Assembly (NCBI RefSeq): GCF_040361195.1
Contig: NZ_APNE01000003.1
Reading direction: 5' to 3' (one strand)
DNA length: 64,000 bases
DNA from: Salinisphaera hydrothermalis
GTDB taxonomy: Bacteria; Pseudomonadota; Gammaproteobacteria; Nevskiales; Salinisphaeraceae
The notes below the pieces were generated by a model. It was not told the origin of the DNA. It saw nothing but the letters and a program-made list of their open reading frames with translations, and ran no database searches. Shown piece after piece: positions 9,053 to 17,376 of this stretch. Made by a program: the position numbers and the translations under genes. How positions within the stretch are numbered: the stretch's first letter is position 1; each line of letters starts with the position of its first letter.

Positions 9053-10098
9053 GCCTCAGCGAGCACGTCGGCCGCGAGGACACGCCGGATCCGTTCGCGG
9101 TGATATCGGGCGATCGCACGCTCGGCGAACGGCTGCTGCTGGTCTGGGATCTGGGCATTATCGTGCTGGTGACGATCAATCTGGCATTGATCATCTTCGA
9201 CACGCTGTTCGCGATCGGTCCGGTCGGCCATGCCTTCGGCTCGGTCTGGCCGAGCGCCCATGACTGGTATGCCGGCACCGTGCACCAGAATTTCACCACC
9301 ATCGATCTGGCCTTCGTCAGCGTCTTCGTGCTCGACGTGCTGGCCGGCTGGGCGCTGGCGATCGCCCAGCGCCGCTATTATCGCTGGTATTTCTATCCGT
9401 TCGTGCGCTGGTACGACGTGCTCGGTTGTATTCCGGTGGCGGGCTTTCGTTTTTTGCGCGTGCTGCGTGTGATGTCCATCACCATGCGGCTGCAGCGGCT
9501 CGGCGTGATCGATATCCGCGGCTGGTGGCTGTATCGGCAGCTGATGGTCTACTACGACATCGTGGTCGAGGAGATTTCGGATCGCGTCGTGCTCAAGGTG
9601 CTGACCGGCGTGCAGGACGAGATGAAATCCGGTGGCAAGCAGCTCTCGCGCCAGATCGTGCGCGACGTGATCGCGCCGCGCCGCCGCCAGTTGACGACCG
9701 CCGCCAGCACCCAGCTCGAGTATTCGCTGGTCGCGGCCTATCGCTCCAATCGCGACCAGATTCAGGCTTATGTCACCCAAATCGTCGGCCGCGCCGCCGA
9801 CGCCAACCTGGCGCTGAAAAACCTCGAACGCGTGCCGATGCTCGGCGGCTTCGTATCGGAAGCGATCGACGACGCGATCCGCGATACGGTCAATCAGGTG
9901 CTCGACGAAGCCGTGGAAGGATTGTCGTCGGACGAGTTCGATGCGCTGGTCGGCAATATCGTCGAATCGGCCATCGAGCGGCTGCTGGCCCAGGACATGG
10001 GCTCGGCTTCGTCGGAGATTCGCGATGCGACCATCGAGGTGCTCGAATTGGTCAAGGAACAGGTGGCCGTACAGCGCTGGCGCGAGCATTTCGAATAG
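9049..10098 (+). CDS. voltage-sensor-like membrane protein with long helical C-terminal domain, no pore
   Basis: A 349-aa inner-membrane protein of no assigned function. Hydrophobic helices lie near residues 28-54, 85-106 and 115-131. The fourth, 133-151, reads FRFLRVLRVMSITMRLQR, with Arg at 134, 137 and 140 at three-residue spacing as in the S4 helix of voltage-sensor domains. The preceding helix has the YDVLGCIP pattern of S3, and acidic residues 86, 96 and 123 could be S2/S3 countercharges. No S5-P-S6 pore follows. Instead about 190 mostly helical, charged residues run to the end. Start by ATGA overlap with the patatin gene. It could alternatively be an ion-transport-fold scaffold without voltage sensing. 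Confidence 0.6.
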   Translation: MSLSEHVGREDTPDPFAVISGDRTLGERLLLVWDLGIIVLVTINLALIIFDTLFAIGPVGHAFGSVWPSAHDWYAGTVHQNFTTIDLAFVSVFVLDVLAGWALAIAQRRYYRWYFYPFVRWYDVLGCIPVAGFRFLRVLRVMSITMRLQRLGVIDIRGWWLYRQLMVYYDIVVEEISDRVVLKVLTGVQDEMKSGGKQLSRQIVRDVIAPRRRQLTTAASTQLEYSLVAAYRSNRDQIQAYVTQIVGRAADANLALKNLERVPMLGGFVSEAIDDAIRDTVNQVLDEAVEGLSSDEFDALVGNIVESAIERLLAQDMGSASSEIRDATIEVLELVKEQVAVQRWREHFE

Positions 10099-10273
10099 CC
10101 TCATGACGCCGGTGTTGAGATCGGCCGAGCTCGTCGATCGATTTCCACGTTGCGCTGAGTTGCGCACGGGTAGACGCCGCACTTGATTCCGCGCGTCTTC
10201 GCCGGCGGGCCGTGGCGCATGGGCTCGGGAATAGGTGCGCCATCAATTCTCTATTTTTTTGTGCCGGGTCAAT

Positions 10274-10290
10274 AACCGGTCAGGCCGGTT
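10274..10290. promoter_or_regulatory. inverted repeat AACCGG-N5-CCGGTT
   Basis: A perfect 6-bp inverted repeat with a 5-bp spacer, 49 bp upstream of the lipoprotein start in an otherwise plain 240-bp gap. The spacing suits a dimeric repressor site, but no regulator gene is nearby. Confidence 0.4.
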
Positions 10291-10339
10291 GCAATAGACT
10301 CGAGCCTTGAGTGCCATCGTTCACGAGGCGACGATACCC

Positions 10340-11329
10340 ATGAACACGCGCCGCGCACGCTGGCCGCTGACGGGGCTTCTATTGTTATCCGTGGCTCTTG
10401 CGGGCTGCGATATCGACTGGATCGAAGTCTTCGGCGGTCATCACAACCACAACGACAATACGAGCAAGGTCAGCAAGACCAATGTGCCGGGGCTCGATGT
10501 CGCTCAATCCGACTATCGCTTTACACAGGCCTACGACAATCTGGCCCAGGCGGTGGATGGCAACAACAATTACTACAAGACGCTCAAGGTCGACCTGCAG
10601 GCCGAGGCCAGTGCGGCCGGACGTGATATCCGGCCGACGCGCGTCATCCTGTTCGACGACCCGGCTCGCATCACGCCGATCATCGCCGCCGACCGCCGCG
10701 CGGGGCTCGACCTGCCGCCCGCCATGCTCGTCTACCAGACGCGCAACGACGCCTCGGCGCAAAACGTGGGGGTGGCCTATAACAGCAGCGATTACCTCGC
10801 AGCCCGTTACAACGTTTCCGACGCCCAGGACGCCCTCGACGGGCTCGCCTCCGATCTCGACAGCCTGGTGCGCGACGCTTCGGGCAATTCGGCATCGCGC
10901 ATCGGTGCTGTCGGCAGCATCAGTCGAGGCGAAGGCATCGTCGATCGCACCAGCAATCACGACTTCAACACCACGCTCGACCGGTTGGTGGGCGCCATCA
11001 ACGACAACAGCGATCTGGAACTGCTCCAGCAGTGGGACTATCGCGCCGCTGCCCACAGCATCGGCAGCATGCTCGATGCCAACGACGATCCGTCCACATT
11101 GGTGATCGTCAATGCCGGCGCCGATCAGGCCCGGATGATCGCCGGCGGCCAGACCGTGGCCGTCGACCTGCCGGTTCGGATTCTCGTCAGCGAGGACACG
11201 AATGGCACCGTACATGTGGACTACGACAAGCCGAGCTATCTCGCGGATCGGCATCACGTCGATGCCAGCAACGCCGTGGATGATCTCGACAGCACCGTTC
11301 GTAGTCTGGTGAACAAGGCGATCAACTGA
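10340..11329 (+). CDS. lipoprotein with two tandem DUF302 domains
   Basis: A 329-aa protein with a lipoprotein signal peptide: the lipobox LAGC puts the acylated Cys at residue 23, and the next residue is Asp, which in Enterobacteria favours inner-membrane retention. A His/Asn/Asp-rich linker (about 32-42, HHNHNDN) leads to two homologous halves. Each has the DUF302 order of an amphipathic helix, an R.ILFDDP/TLVIVNAG strand, a DLPVRILVSE/DLPPAMLVYQ strand and a final Y.AxRxxV segment. DUF302 proteins are small alpha/beta homodimers of unknown role; here the two copies are fused. ATG 10340 fits the signal peptide; an upstream in-frame start at 10307 would not. Confidence 0.75.
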   Translation: MNTRRARWPLTGLLLLSVALAGCDIDWIEVFGGHHNHNDNTSKVSKTNVPGLDVAQSDYRFTQAYDNLAQAVDGNNNYYKTLKVDLQAEASAAGRDIRPTRVILFDDPARITPIIAADRRAGLDLPPAMLVYQTRNDASAQNVGVAYNSSDYLAARYNVSDAQDALDGLASDLDSLVRDASGNSASRIGAVGSISRGEGIVDRTSNHDFNTTLDRLVGAINDNSDLELLQQWDYRAAAHSIGSMLDANDDPSTLVIVNAGADQARMIAGGQTVAVDLPVRILVSEDTNGTVHVDYDKPSYLADRHHVDASNAVDDLDSTVRSLVNKAIN

Positions 11330-11717
11330 GTCTGAACACGGCTGACGCATTGTGATTTGACGTCTTCAATCCGCCAATGAACGCCAACGGCGCAAGTGGC
11401 GGACTGGCACTTGGTGGCTTCGGGGCCCCGACGACTGCTCCGTCTATTATCTAAGCCATTATTTATCCGCAAAATTTATCCGCAGATCAACGCAGATTCA
11501 TACCGATGCGGTTGTCGTACTGTCGCGGCGTGGCCGGCTTGAGGCGCCACCCCGCCACGGAGTCGGCCGGACCCCGGCACTCGAAGACTCTCTTCGGGAG
11601 CGAAGCCGGAAAGCGTCACATGGAGGTCGGCTTAGGCTGCAGGCCGTAAGCCGACATGTCTGATTGAGCCGTCAATCCGGGACGGGCGCCCATCCCGCCT
11701 TAAGCGTGGTGAATCGC
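11330..11717. other. 388-bp intergenic region with repeat remnants
   Basis: No gene is visible. Near 11370 a CCGCCAATGAACGC sequence matches the end of the 2.6-3.9 kb units in reverse. At 11461-11500 TTTATCCGCAGATCAACGCAGATT matches their left arm. A TCTTCGGGAGCGAAGC segment near 11590 resembles their right end. These look like eroded pieces of repeat family A. Confidence 0.6.
11626..11655. repeat. short palindrome related to the 3070-3167 element
   Basis: GTCGGCTTA (11626-11634) pairs with TAAGCCGAC (11647-11655). The central GCTGCAGGC is self-complementary. The pattern AGGTCGG.TTA ... TAA.CCGAC is shared with the palindrome after purD. Confidence 0.55.
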
Positions 11718-13010
11718 CTAAGGAGCGGCGGCCGTGGTGTCGTCTGCGGTCGGCCGGGCCTGCTCAAGGTAGGCCAGCGGCACGATATACACATGGTGAT
11801 CCTGGCTTGGCACGATCAGGTCGCGGCCGGCCAGCACCGGGCCGGCCGGTGCGAGTGGCTGGTCGCCGAGTCGCAGTTGGTGGAGTAGCCGGCCGGAAGC
11901 GGCGTCGACCACCAGCAGCTGCGCTTTTGTCGTGGTGGCATAGACACGGCCGTCGTGAATCACCGGCGGCGCCTTGATCGCGCCCGTATCCAGCGACCAG
12001 CGCTTGTGGCCGGTTTTCAGGTCGAAGGCGGCGAGCTGTTTGCTGGTCGGCGAACCGACTACGACTTCGCCGTTGGCGATCGTCGGCGCGCCGCTGCGGT
12101 TGTTCTTCACCGGCCCGCCCGTACCGAGATCGGCCTGCCAGAGCAGCTTGCCCGAGGCCGCGTCGTACGCAAACAGGCGATGATCGAAGACGTGCTTGTC
12201 GGCCGTGGTATAGACGCCGCTGGTCACGACCACGCCCTCGGCGACGGCCGGTGGTACATCGTCGACGCCGCCGAGCATGTCGGGGAAATCCGCGATCCAG
12301 GCAATGCGGTTGTCGTGGGTATCGATACAGAACAGCCGATACGGGTCGCCGCCACCGGCGAACAGCCGGCCGGCATCATCCACAGCCGGCGACGACATGC
12401 TCACGAACGAGCCGAGGCGGATCAGCCCAACCTGGTGACCATCGGTGAGCGACAGCACCTGGATAGCGCGCCCACCGGTGGCGGCATACACCCGATGGCC
12501 CACGATCGCCGGTGTCGGCATGACTTCGCCGAGGGTACGGAACTGCCAGCGCTGCGCGCCAGTCCGCGCATCCAGCGCGAGCACGCCTGATTCGCCGGTG
12601 CCGCGCGCGTAGTTCGTGACCTTCGGATCGGCGTCGGATGTGAAGTAGCGATTGCCGTAGCCGACGACGACCGTATCGCCCGACCACACCATTTCCGAAT
12701 GTACCCAGTTCGGCGCCTGGGTCTGCCACCGGGGTTTGCCCGAGCGCGGGTCGATGCGCTGCAACGTCCCCGTGTTGTTATTGCCGACCAGCAGATCACG
12801 GCCGATGACGGTCGGGGTGGCGCGTACGCCTTCAGGCGTGTCGAGCCGGGTGACGCGGTCGTCCGGCACGCCGAGATCGGTGGACACGACCGCGTTGCGA
12901 TCCGCGCCGTCGCGATACTGGCGCCAGTCGGCATGGGCGGTGCTGGCCAAGCCCAGCGCCATGGCGGCGATCAGGAGGCCGAGGCGGTTCGTGGCGGCAT
13001 GGGTCGGCAT
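11718..13010 (-). CDS. exported PQQ-type beta-propeller protein
   Basis: A 430-aa protein with a cleavable signal peptide (about residues 1-27, ending TAHA), then repeated blade motifs of the PQQ/BamB kind: DPRSGKPRW, DARTGAQRW, DAASGKLLW, DLKTGHKRW and DAASGRLLH. These Asp..Gly-Trp tips define an 8-blade-like propeller. BamB is a lipoprotein of about 390 aa encoded by der; this one has no lipobox and follows a peptidoglycan-enzyme operon, so it is probably a periplasmic scaffold or quinoprotein-like protein, not BamB. No PQQ-dehydrogenase catalytic residues were evident. It starts 27 bp after the M15 peptidase stop, in the same operon. Confidence 0.75.
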   Translation of the reverse strand: MPTHAATNRLGLLIAAMALGLASTAHADWRQYRDGADRNAVVSTDLGVPDDRVTRLDTPEGVRATPTVIGRDLLVGNNNTGTLQRIDPRSGKPRWQTQAPNWVHSEMVWSGDTVVVGYGNRYFTSDADPKVTNYARGTGESGVLALDARTGAQRWQFRTLGEVMPTPAIVGHRVYAATGGRAIQVLSLTDGHQVGLIRLGSFVSMSSPAVDDAGRLFAGGGDPYRLFCIDTHDNRIAWIADFPDMLGGVDDVPPAVAEGVVVTSGVYTTADKHVFDHRLFAYDAASGKLLWQADLGTGGPVKNNRSGAPTIANGEVVVGSPTSKQLAAFDLKTGHKRWSLDTGAIKAPPVIHDGRVYATTTKAQLLVVDAASGRLLHQLRLGDQPLAPAGPVLAGRDLIVPSQDHHVYIVPLAYLEQARPTADDTTAAAP

Positions 13011-13037
13011 GGGTTCGGGCCCGTTATCGTTATGGGG

Positions 13038-14006
13038 CTACCAGCGTACCGCCGTCCCGCGTACGTCGACATGAACGAATGGGCCGTGCTCGGCGTTGGC
13101 CGGATAGGCCGACAGCCCGCCAGCGAAACGCGGATGGGTCGCGTCCACGGTTTCGACGAGCTGGGCCAGCCATTTCGCATCACCGATATCGATCCGGCCG
13201 TTGCCGTCGAGATCGTCCATTTCATCGTCGTGGTTGGTATCGACGTAGATGTCGGCAGCACCGCCATACAGATGACGCGAGTAGACCGTGGTATTGCCGA
13301 TAGCCGCGTTGTACTGCGGGGTGCGATAGCCGCTCATCACGGCGAGCGTATCGGCTTCGATGCCTTTTTCGCGTAGGGCGTCGAGAATCGTTTCCAGCTT
13401 GGCGACGAGCGCCGGCCGCACCAGCGCGAACTTTGGCCATTGCTGTGGCTGTTGATGACAAAGAAACTGGCCGATCGTGAAATCGGGCGACAGACGCGCG
13501 TCGACGTTGCCCTGGTCGATGCGCAGCAACGCGGTCGGCGGGTCGTAGATCGGGTTGCCGTGGCGCGGGGTGAGTTCGTACTGGCCGATACGATAGCCAT
13601 CGATCTGCCGTTGGGATGGATCGAACGACTGGGGCACGAATACATTGACCGGCTGGCGTGCGCCCGTGGCGTGATCGCGCGCGACCAGCGCATGCACGCC
13701 GGGCGTATGCCCAACATCGACCCGCCAGTGCCGGGCGCCCATCGCTCGGGTGTTCAGACCCGGGCCGGCATGCAGGGCGAGTGGGGCCTGTGACGGGATC
13801 GCGGTGGCGGCGACCTGCAGTGTATCGCCCGGCGGCGCGATCACGCTGCCGACCTCGCCATCGATGGTGTGCTGGTCGACCGTGAGTTTGAACCCCGACG
13901 CCGTGGCAGCTTCCGGCGCCGCGAGCGACTCGGCGGCGCTGGCGGGCACGATGGCCGTGCCCGCCAGCAGCAGTGCGCCCGCCGCTAGCGCAACGTGGCC
14001 GCCCAT
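13038..14006 (-). CDS. M15-family (YcbK/DUF882-like) peptidase with embedded EF-hand loop
   Basis: A 322-aa periplasmic peptidase, presumably cutting peptidoglycan cross-links or acting on murein like MepK. A signal peptide covers about residues 1-25. The zinc ligands of the M15 fold are in SRHLYGGAADI (His245, Asp252) and VHVD (His312). Between them, residues 265-276 read DLDGNGRIDIGD, a complete 12-residue calcium loop with ligands at positions 1, 3, 5, 9 and 12, preceded by an acidic DTNHDDEMD. E. coli MepK lacks such an insert. The start ATG overlaps the L,D-transpeptidase stop by one base (TGATG), indicating coupling. Confidence 0.82.
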   Translation of the reverse strand: MGGHVALAAGALLLAGTAIVPASAAESLAAPEAATASGFKLTVDQHTIDGEVGSVIAPPGDTLQVAATAIPSQAPLALHAGPGLNTRAMGARHWRVDVGHTPGVHALVARDHATGARQPVNVFVPQSFDPSQRQIDGYRIGQYELTPRHGNPIYDPPTALLRIDQGNVDARLSPDFTIGQFLCHQQPQQWPKFALVRPALVAKLETILDALREKGIEADTLAVMSGYRTPQYNAAIGNTTVYSRHLYGGAADIYVDTNHDDEMDDLDGNGRIDIGDAKWLAQLVETVDATHPRFAGGLSAYPANAEHGPFVHVDVRGTAVRW

Positions 14007-15697
14007 CAGGCCGACCCGCTCGGCGCTGCCGCAAGCGCCTGGCCTAGCCGGGCGTCGCGACCGTAGATATCGCGCCGGAAATTCACGCCGTCGGCATTCA
14101 CGAACGCCGTCCAGTACATCAAATAAACCGGTAGCGGTTGCGCCAGGTTTACGCGTTGCCGCCCACCCTGGTGCATCGCCTGCTGGATACGCGCGGTGTT
14201 CCAGTCGCGACGGCCGGCCAGCGCGAACCGGGCAAGCGCGACCGGGTCGGCCACGCGCACGCAGCCATGGCTCAGATCGCGCTGGCTACGGGAGAACAGG
14301 CTCGTGGCCGGCGTGCTGTGCAGATAGACCGCGTACGGGTTGGGGAACATGAACTTCACGAGGCCGAGCGCGTTGCCCCGGCCGCCGGCCTGCCGAATCT
14401 GCAGTCGGCCGGCGACGACGTCGCTTAAATGCTGCGGCGTGACCGGCAGAGGAGTCGCGTGCGGCGCGAAAGCCTTGACGATCTGATAGCCGCGGTCGGC
14501 CATATACTGCGGATCACGCCGCGCGTGCGGCACGATTTCATCCACCGCGATATGGTGCGGAACGTTCCAGAATGGGCGGAAGATGAGGTAGCGCATGCGA
14601 TCGGCGAAAACCGGCGTTGCACGATTGTCGTGAGCGCCGCCGACGATGACGTTCATGGCCAGCTCGGTCACGCCGTCATCGACGGCCGTCAGCGAGAAAG
14701 CGGGGATGTTGACCGCAATATAGCGCAGGCCGAAATGGCGCGGCATCCAGCGCCAGCGCTCCAGATTCAGCTTGAGCGTATCGATGCGTACGCCCACGGG
14801 TACGTCGAGCGCGGTGAGCGTATCCGGGCCAACGCGACCATCGGCATCCAGACCATGGCGGCGCTGAAAGTGACGTACGGCGTCGGCAAGCCGCGGGGTA
14901 TACGTCCGGGCCGTAGTCGCTGTCGTCGACGGATCGTCGAGGTCGCCGGTGATGTGCAAGCGCTCGCGCAGCGTCGGGATGCGCGGGTCCTGCATGCCGG
15001 CCCGGAGGGTAGGGCCCGAGGCGATACGCGGCCAGCCGCCGGCTGACTGAATATCGCGATAGTGGGCCAGCGCCGCGATCAGTTCTCGATAGCCGGCGTG
15101 ATCGGGCTGCAGCGCATTCAGAACCTGGCTCGGATCGTCGTCCTGGAGTGCCGTGGTCAGACGTGCGTCGTCGTTCGTGGGGTCGGGATCGTGCCGCCAA
15201 TCGCTGCGGATGGCGGCGTTGTGCACACGGCCGTTATCGATATCGCGTGCCAGCCCGAGAAACGCCCGGCTGAGCGCGATGTCCTGTCGCGCCAGCGCAT
15301 CGGGCCGACGGACCCCAGGCACCTGGAGCGCGGCCCAGGTGGTCGAATCGATGTAATGGCGACGCGACAGGCCCTGACGATCGATGCCCTTGAGATAGTC
15401 GATGAATTGGCCGCTGACGTCTCGCGGCGTTCGGGCATCCGGGGCGAACCAAGCCGGCGCGTCGTCGCGTTGGTCATAGAAACCGAGCAGCGCCGCTCGA
15501 GCCGCGGGCGTCTCGTGTGGGGTTGTGTCGAGCCGATGCACGATCGCCTGTTTGACGGCATCGGGCGGGGGCGGCGTCTTGGTGACGCTGGCCTGCGGTG
15601 CACGGGGCGGGCTGCTGGCACAGCCGGCCAGCACCAACGCCGCGCACAGGCCGGCCAGCGTTCGAAGCTCGGCACGCAATACGCGATGTCGCGTCAT
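14006..15697 (-). CDS. L,D-transpeptidase of the YcbB/LdtD class, lipoprotein form
   Basis: A 563-aa peptidoglycan cross-linking enzyme that makes 3-3 (meso-DAP to meso-DAP) bridges. The N-terminus has a lipobox (LAGC, Cys26). A scaffold region follows, then a peptidoglycan-binding helix bundle (HFQRRHGLDADGRVGPDTL), then the YkuD catalytic domain with HGCVRV at 477-481, Cys479 being the nucleophile. E. coli LdtD is secreted or anchored differently, so the lipoprotein form is a local variation. The start at 15697 gives the signal peptide and overlaps the preceding LON-domain gene by 4 bp (ATGA). The gene is central to a four-gene cell-wall operon. Confidence 0.9.
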   Translation of the reverse strand: MTRHRVLRAELRTLAGLCAALVLAGCASSPPRAPQASVTKTPPPPDAVKQAIVHRLDTTPHETPAARAALLGFYDQRDDAPAWFAPDARTPRDVSGQFIDYLKGIDRQGLSRRHYIDSTTWAALQVPGVRRPDALARQDIALSRAFLGLARDIDNGRVHNAAIRSDWRHDPDPTNDDARLTTALQDDDPSQVLNALQPDHAGYRELIAALAHYRDIQSAGGWPRIASGPTLRAGMQDPRIPTLRERLHITGDLDDPSTTATTARTYTPRLADAVRHFQRRHGLDADGRVGPDTLTALDVPVGVRIDTLKLNLERWRWMPRHFGLRYIAVNIPAFSLTAVDDGVTELAMNVIVGGAHDNRATPVFADRMRYLIFRPFWNVPHHIAVDEIVPHARRDPQYMADRGYQIVKAFAPHATPLPVTPQHLSDVVAGRLQIRQAGGRGNALGLVKFMFPNPYAVYLHSTPATSLFSRSQRDLSHGCVRVADPVALARFALAGRRDWNTARIQQAMHQGGRQRVNLAQPLPVYLMYWTAFVNADGVNFRRDIYGRDARLGQALAAAPSGSA

Positions 15698-16293
15698 CGT
15701 CTCGACTGCCGGTTGCCGTTGTCGATCTCGATCATCGGCCGGATCCGACGTAGCCGCTCCTGGGGATCGTCGGTGGTCAACAGAGTGTGTTTGGTGGCAG
15801 CGTCGAACGGCAATAGCTCGGTCAAGCGGGCCGACAACCAGCTGGCGGAGTCGTAGGCCAGGTTGCTGCTGTCGTAATGCAGCCCGGCCTCGGCGATCAG
15901 TGCCGCGACGATGTCCTTGAGCGGCGCGAACTCGATCGGGCAGGGGCCGTCGCTGTCTTCGTCCACCGGAACGACATCGCCCCACCACAGCCCGTTCGGC
16001 GTCTGCCGCGGGTCTTCGATAGCAACCCGGTCACGGCCGTGCACGGTAATACCCAGGGCGCCGTCCGGCAGGCGGTCGAAATCGACGATCGAGACCCGGG
16101 TGCCCATGGCGCGGGGTTCGGCGAAATCGCCGTGTCGCGCCGGACGGGCAATACAGACCACGAAATCCACGTTTTCACGCATGCAGTGCGACACCATCTC
16201 GAGATACCGCGGCTCGAAGATTCGCAGCGGCAGGATGCCGCCCGGAAAAACGACCGTGGACAGCGGGAACAGGGCGTGTGCGGTATACGACAT
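15694..16293 (-). CDS. LON substrate-binding-domain protein
   Basis: A 199-aa cytosolic protein consisting only of the N-terminal domain of Lon protease (PUA-like fold). The opening LFPLSTVVFPGGILPLRIFEPRYLEMV is typical. There is no AAA+ or protease domain, and the family has no settled biochemical role. The ATG at 16291-16293 has GAAGGG 12 bp upstream. It is first in the operon whose next gene, the L,D-transpeptidase, overlaps it by 4 bp, and is divergent from the hotdog thioesterase pair. Confidence 0.85.
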   Translation of the reverse strand: MSYTAHALFPLSTVVFPGGILPLRIFEPRYLEMVSHCMRENVDFVVCIARPARHGDFAEPRAMGTRVSIVDFDRLPDGALGITVHGRDRVAIEDPRQTPNGLWWGDVVPVDEDSDGPCPIEFAPLKDIVAALIAEAGLHYDSSNLAYDSASWLSARLTELLPFDAATKHTLLTTDDPQERLRRIRPMIEIDNGNRQSRR

Positions 16294-16387
16294 GGTCAGA
16301 TGCCCTTCGCGAATGAACCGACGATTGCCGGTCGGGAAATGGTTTTCGTCACTACACTCTACGTGTTGCAGGCGACGGCGGTTGCCA

Positions 16388-16408
16388 GGGTGACAGAATA
16401 CGTCACCC
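16388..16408. promoter_or_regulatory. inverted repeat GGGTGAC-N7-GTCACCC
   Basis: Perfect 7-bp arms separated by 7 bp, in the 133-bp space between the divergent LON-domain and thioesterase genes. It lies 19 bp before the thioesterase ATG. The symmetry and position suit an operator acting on one or both promoters; no cognate regulator is adjacent. Confidence 0.5.
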
Positions 16409-16426
16409 TCGCTATCTTTATCAGCG

Positions 16427-16885
16427 ATGACTGACAACATCGACAAGACGGACCCGGCGGTGCGGCGTGAAATCGCGCGGCGTTTCACCGATGCTATTCC
16501 GCATAATCACGCGATCGGGCTGACGCTCGTCGACGCCGGGCCGCCCGTGGTGCGCACGCGTCTGGCCTATCGCGAGGATTTCCTCGGCAATGTCGAAGCC
16601 GGGTTGTGGCATACCGCGATCGCGACCACGGCCGCCGATTCCAGCTGTGGCCTCGCGGTGTTCCTGGCCGTGCCGTCGCTGGAAGCCGTGGCAACGCTGG
16701 ATCTGCGCATGGATTATCTGCGCCCGGCGGTGGCCGGCCGCGATCTCGAGGTGGAGGCCAACTGTCATCACGTCACGCGCCACATGGCGTTTGTCACCGC
16801 GCTGCTGCACCAGGGCGATCCGGATCGACCGACGGCGCGCTGCACGGCGACGTTCATGCGCACCGGCGGGGCGCTGATACCATGA
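16427..16885 (+). CDS. PaaI-type hotdog thioesterase (first of pair)
   Basis: A 152-aa single-hotdog-fold protein, predicted to hydrolyse acyl-CoA or aryl-CoA thioesters. LGNVEAGLWHTAIATTAADSSCG takes the place of the usual HGG...ALxD catalytic helix: the conserved His-Gly-Gly is here GLW, so activity is uncertain. A strand DLRMDYLRPAVAGRDL is family-typical. Its stop overlaps the next hotdog gene by ATGA. The pair may form a heteromeric thioesterase. Confidence 0.75.
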   Translation: MTDNIDKTDPAVRREIARRFTDAIPHNHAIGLTLVDAGPPVVRTRLAYREDFLGNVEAGLWHTAIATTAADSSCGLAVFLAVPSLEAVATLDLRMDYLRPAVAGRDLEVEANCHHVTRHMAFVTALLHQGDPDRPTARCTATFMRTGGALIP

Positions 16886-17376
16886 AAAGTGCCCGTTGCG
16901 GTGCCGATCGCACCCTGTCCGACGCGGCCGCGCGCCGGCTGCACGACGCCCGGGTTGGCGGCGATTACGAGGGCCTGATCGCGGCTATTCCGTTCGCGCG
17001 TTTTCTGGGGCTGCGCATCGTCGATGCCGGCCCGGTGCGGCACTACGTCATGCCATATCGCGACAGTCATATCGGCAACGCCGCCAAGCCGGCGTTGCAC
17101 GGCGGGACGGTCGCCGGCGTGCTGGAATTGGCGATGCAGTTGGAAACGCTGATCAGCCAGACGCAGCCGCGGCTGCCGGACCCGGTTGATTTCACCATCG
17201 ATTACTGGCGCTCGGCCGGCCCGGCGGACTGTTTTGTGGAAGCGCGGGTGATCCGCGTGGGCCGGGCGGTGGCCCAGGTCCAGGCCGAATGCTGGCAGGA
17301 CGATCGTCAGCGCCCGGTCGCCTTTGCCCGCTGCGATTTTGTGATGCGGGCGGCGGGACCGGTCGATGAGGGCTAG
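16882..17376 (+). CDS. PaaI-type hotdog thioesterase (second of pair)
   Basis: A 164-aa hotdog protein. ALHGGTVAGVLELAMQ contains the canonical His-Gly-Gly of PaaI-type thioesterases, unlike its upstream neighbour. The DFTIDYWRSAG strand follows. Translation is probably coupled to the first hotdog gene through the ATGA overlap. The TAG stop codon (17374-17376) is made by the CTAG at the left end of a palindromic repeat, so the native 3' end may have been set or preserved by that insertion. Confidence 0.82.
   Translation: MKSARCGADRTLSDAAARRLHDARVGGDYEGLIAAIPFARFLGLRIVDAGPVRHYVMPYRDSHIGNAAKPALHGGTVAGVLELAMQLETLISQTQPRLPDPVDFTIDYWRSAGPADCFVEARVIRVGRAVAQVQAECWQDDRQRPVAFARCDFVMRAAGPVDEG

Noticed and set aside
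11718..13010. BamB of the outer-membrane assembly complex
   Set aside because: No lipobox and no der gene next to it; the operon concerns peptidoglycan.
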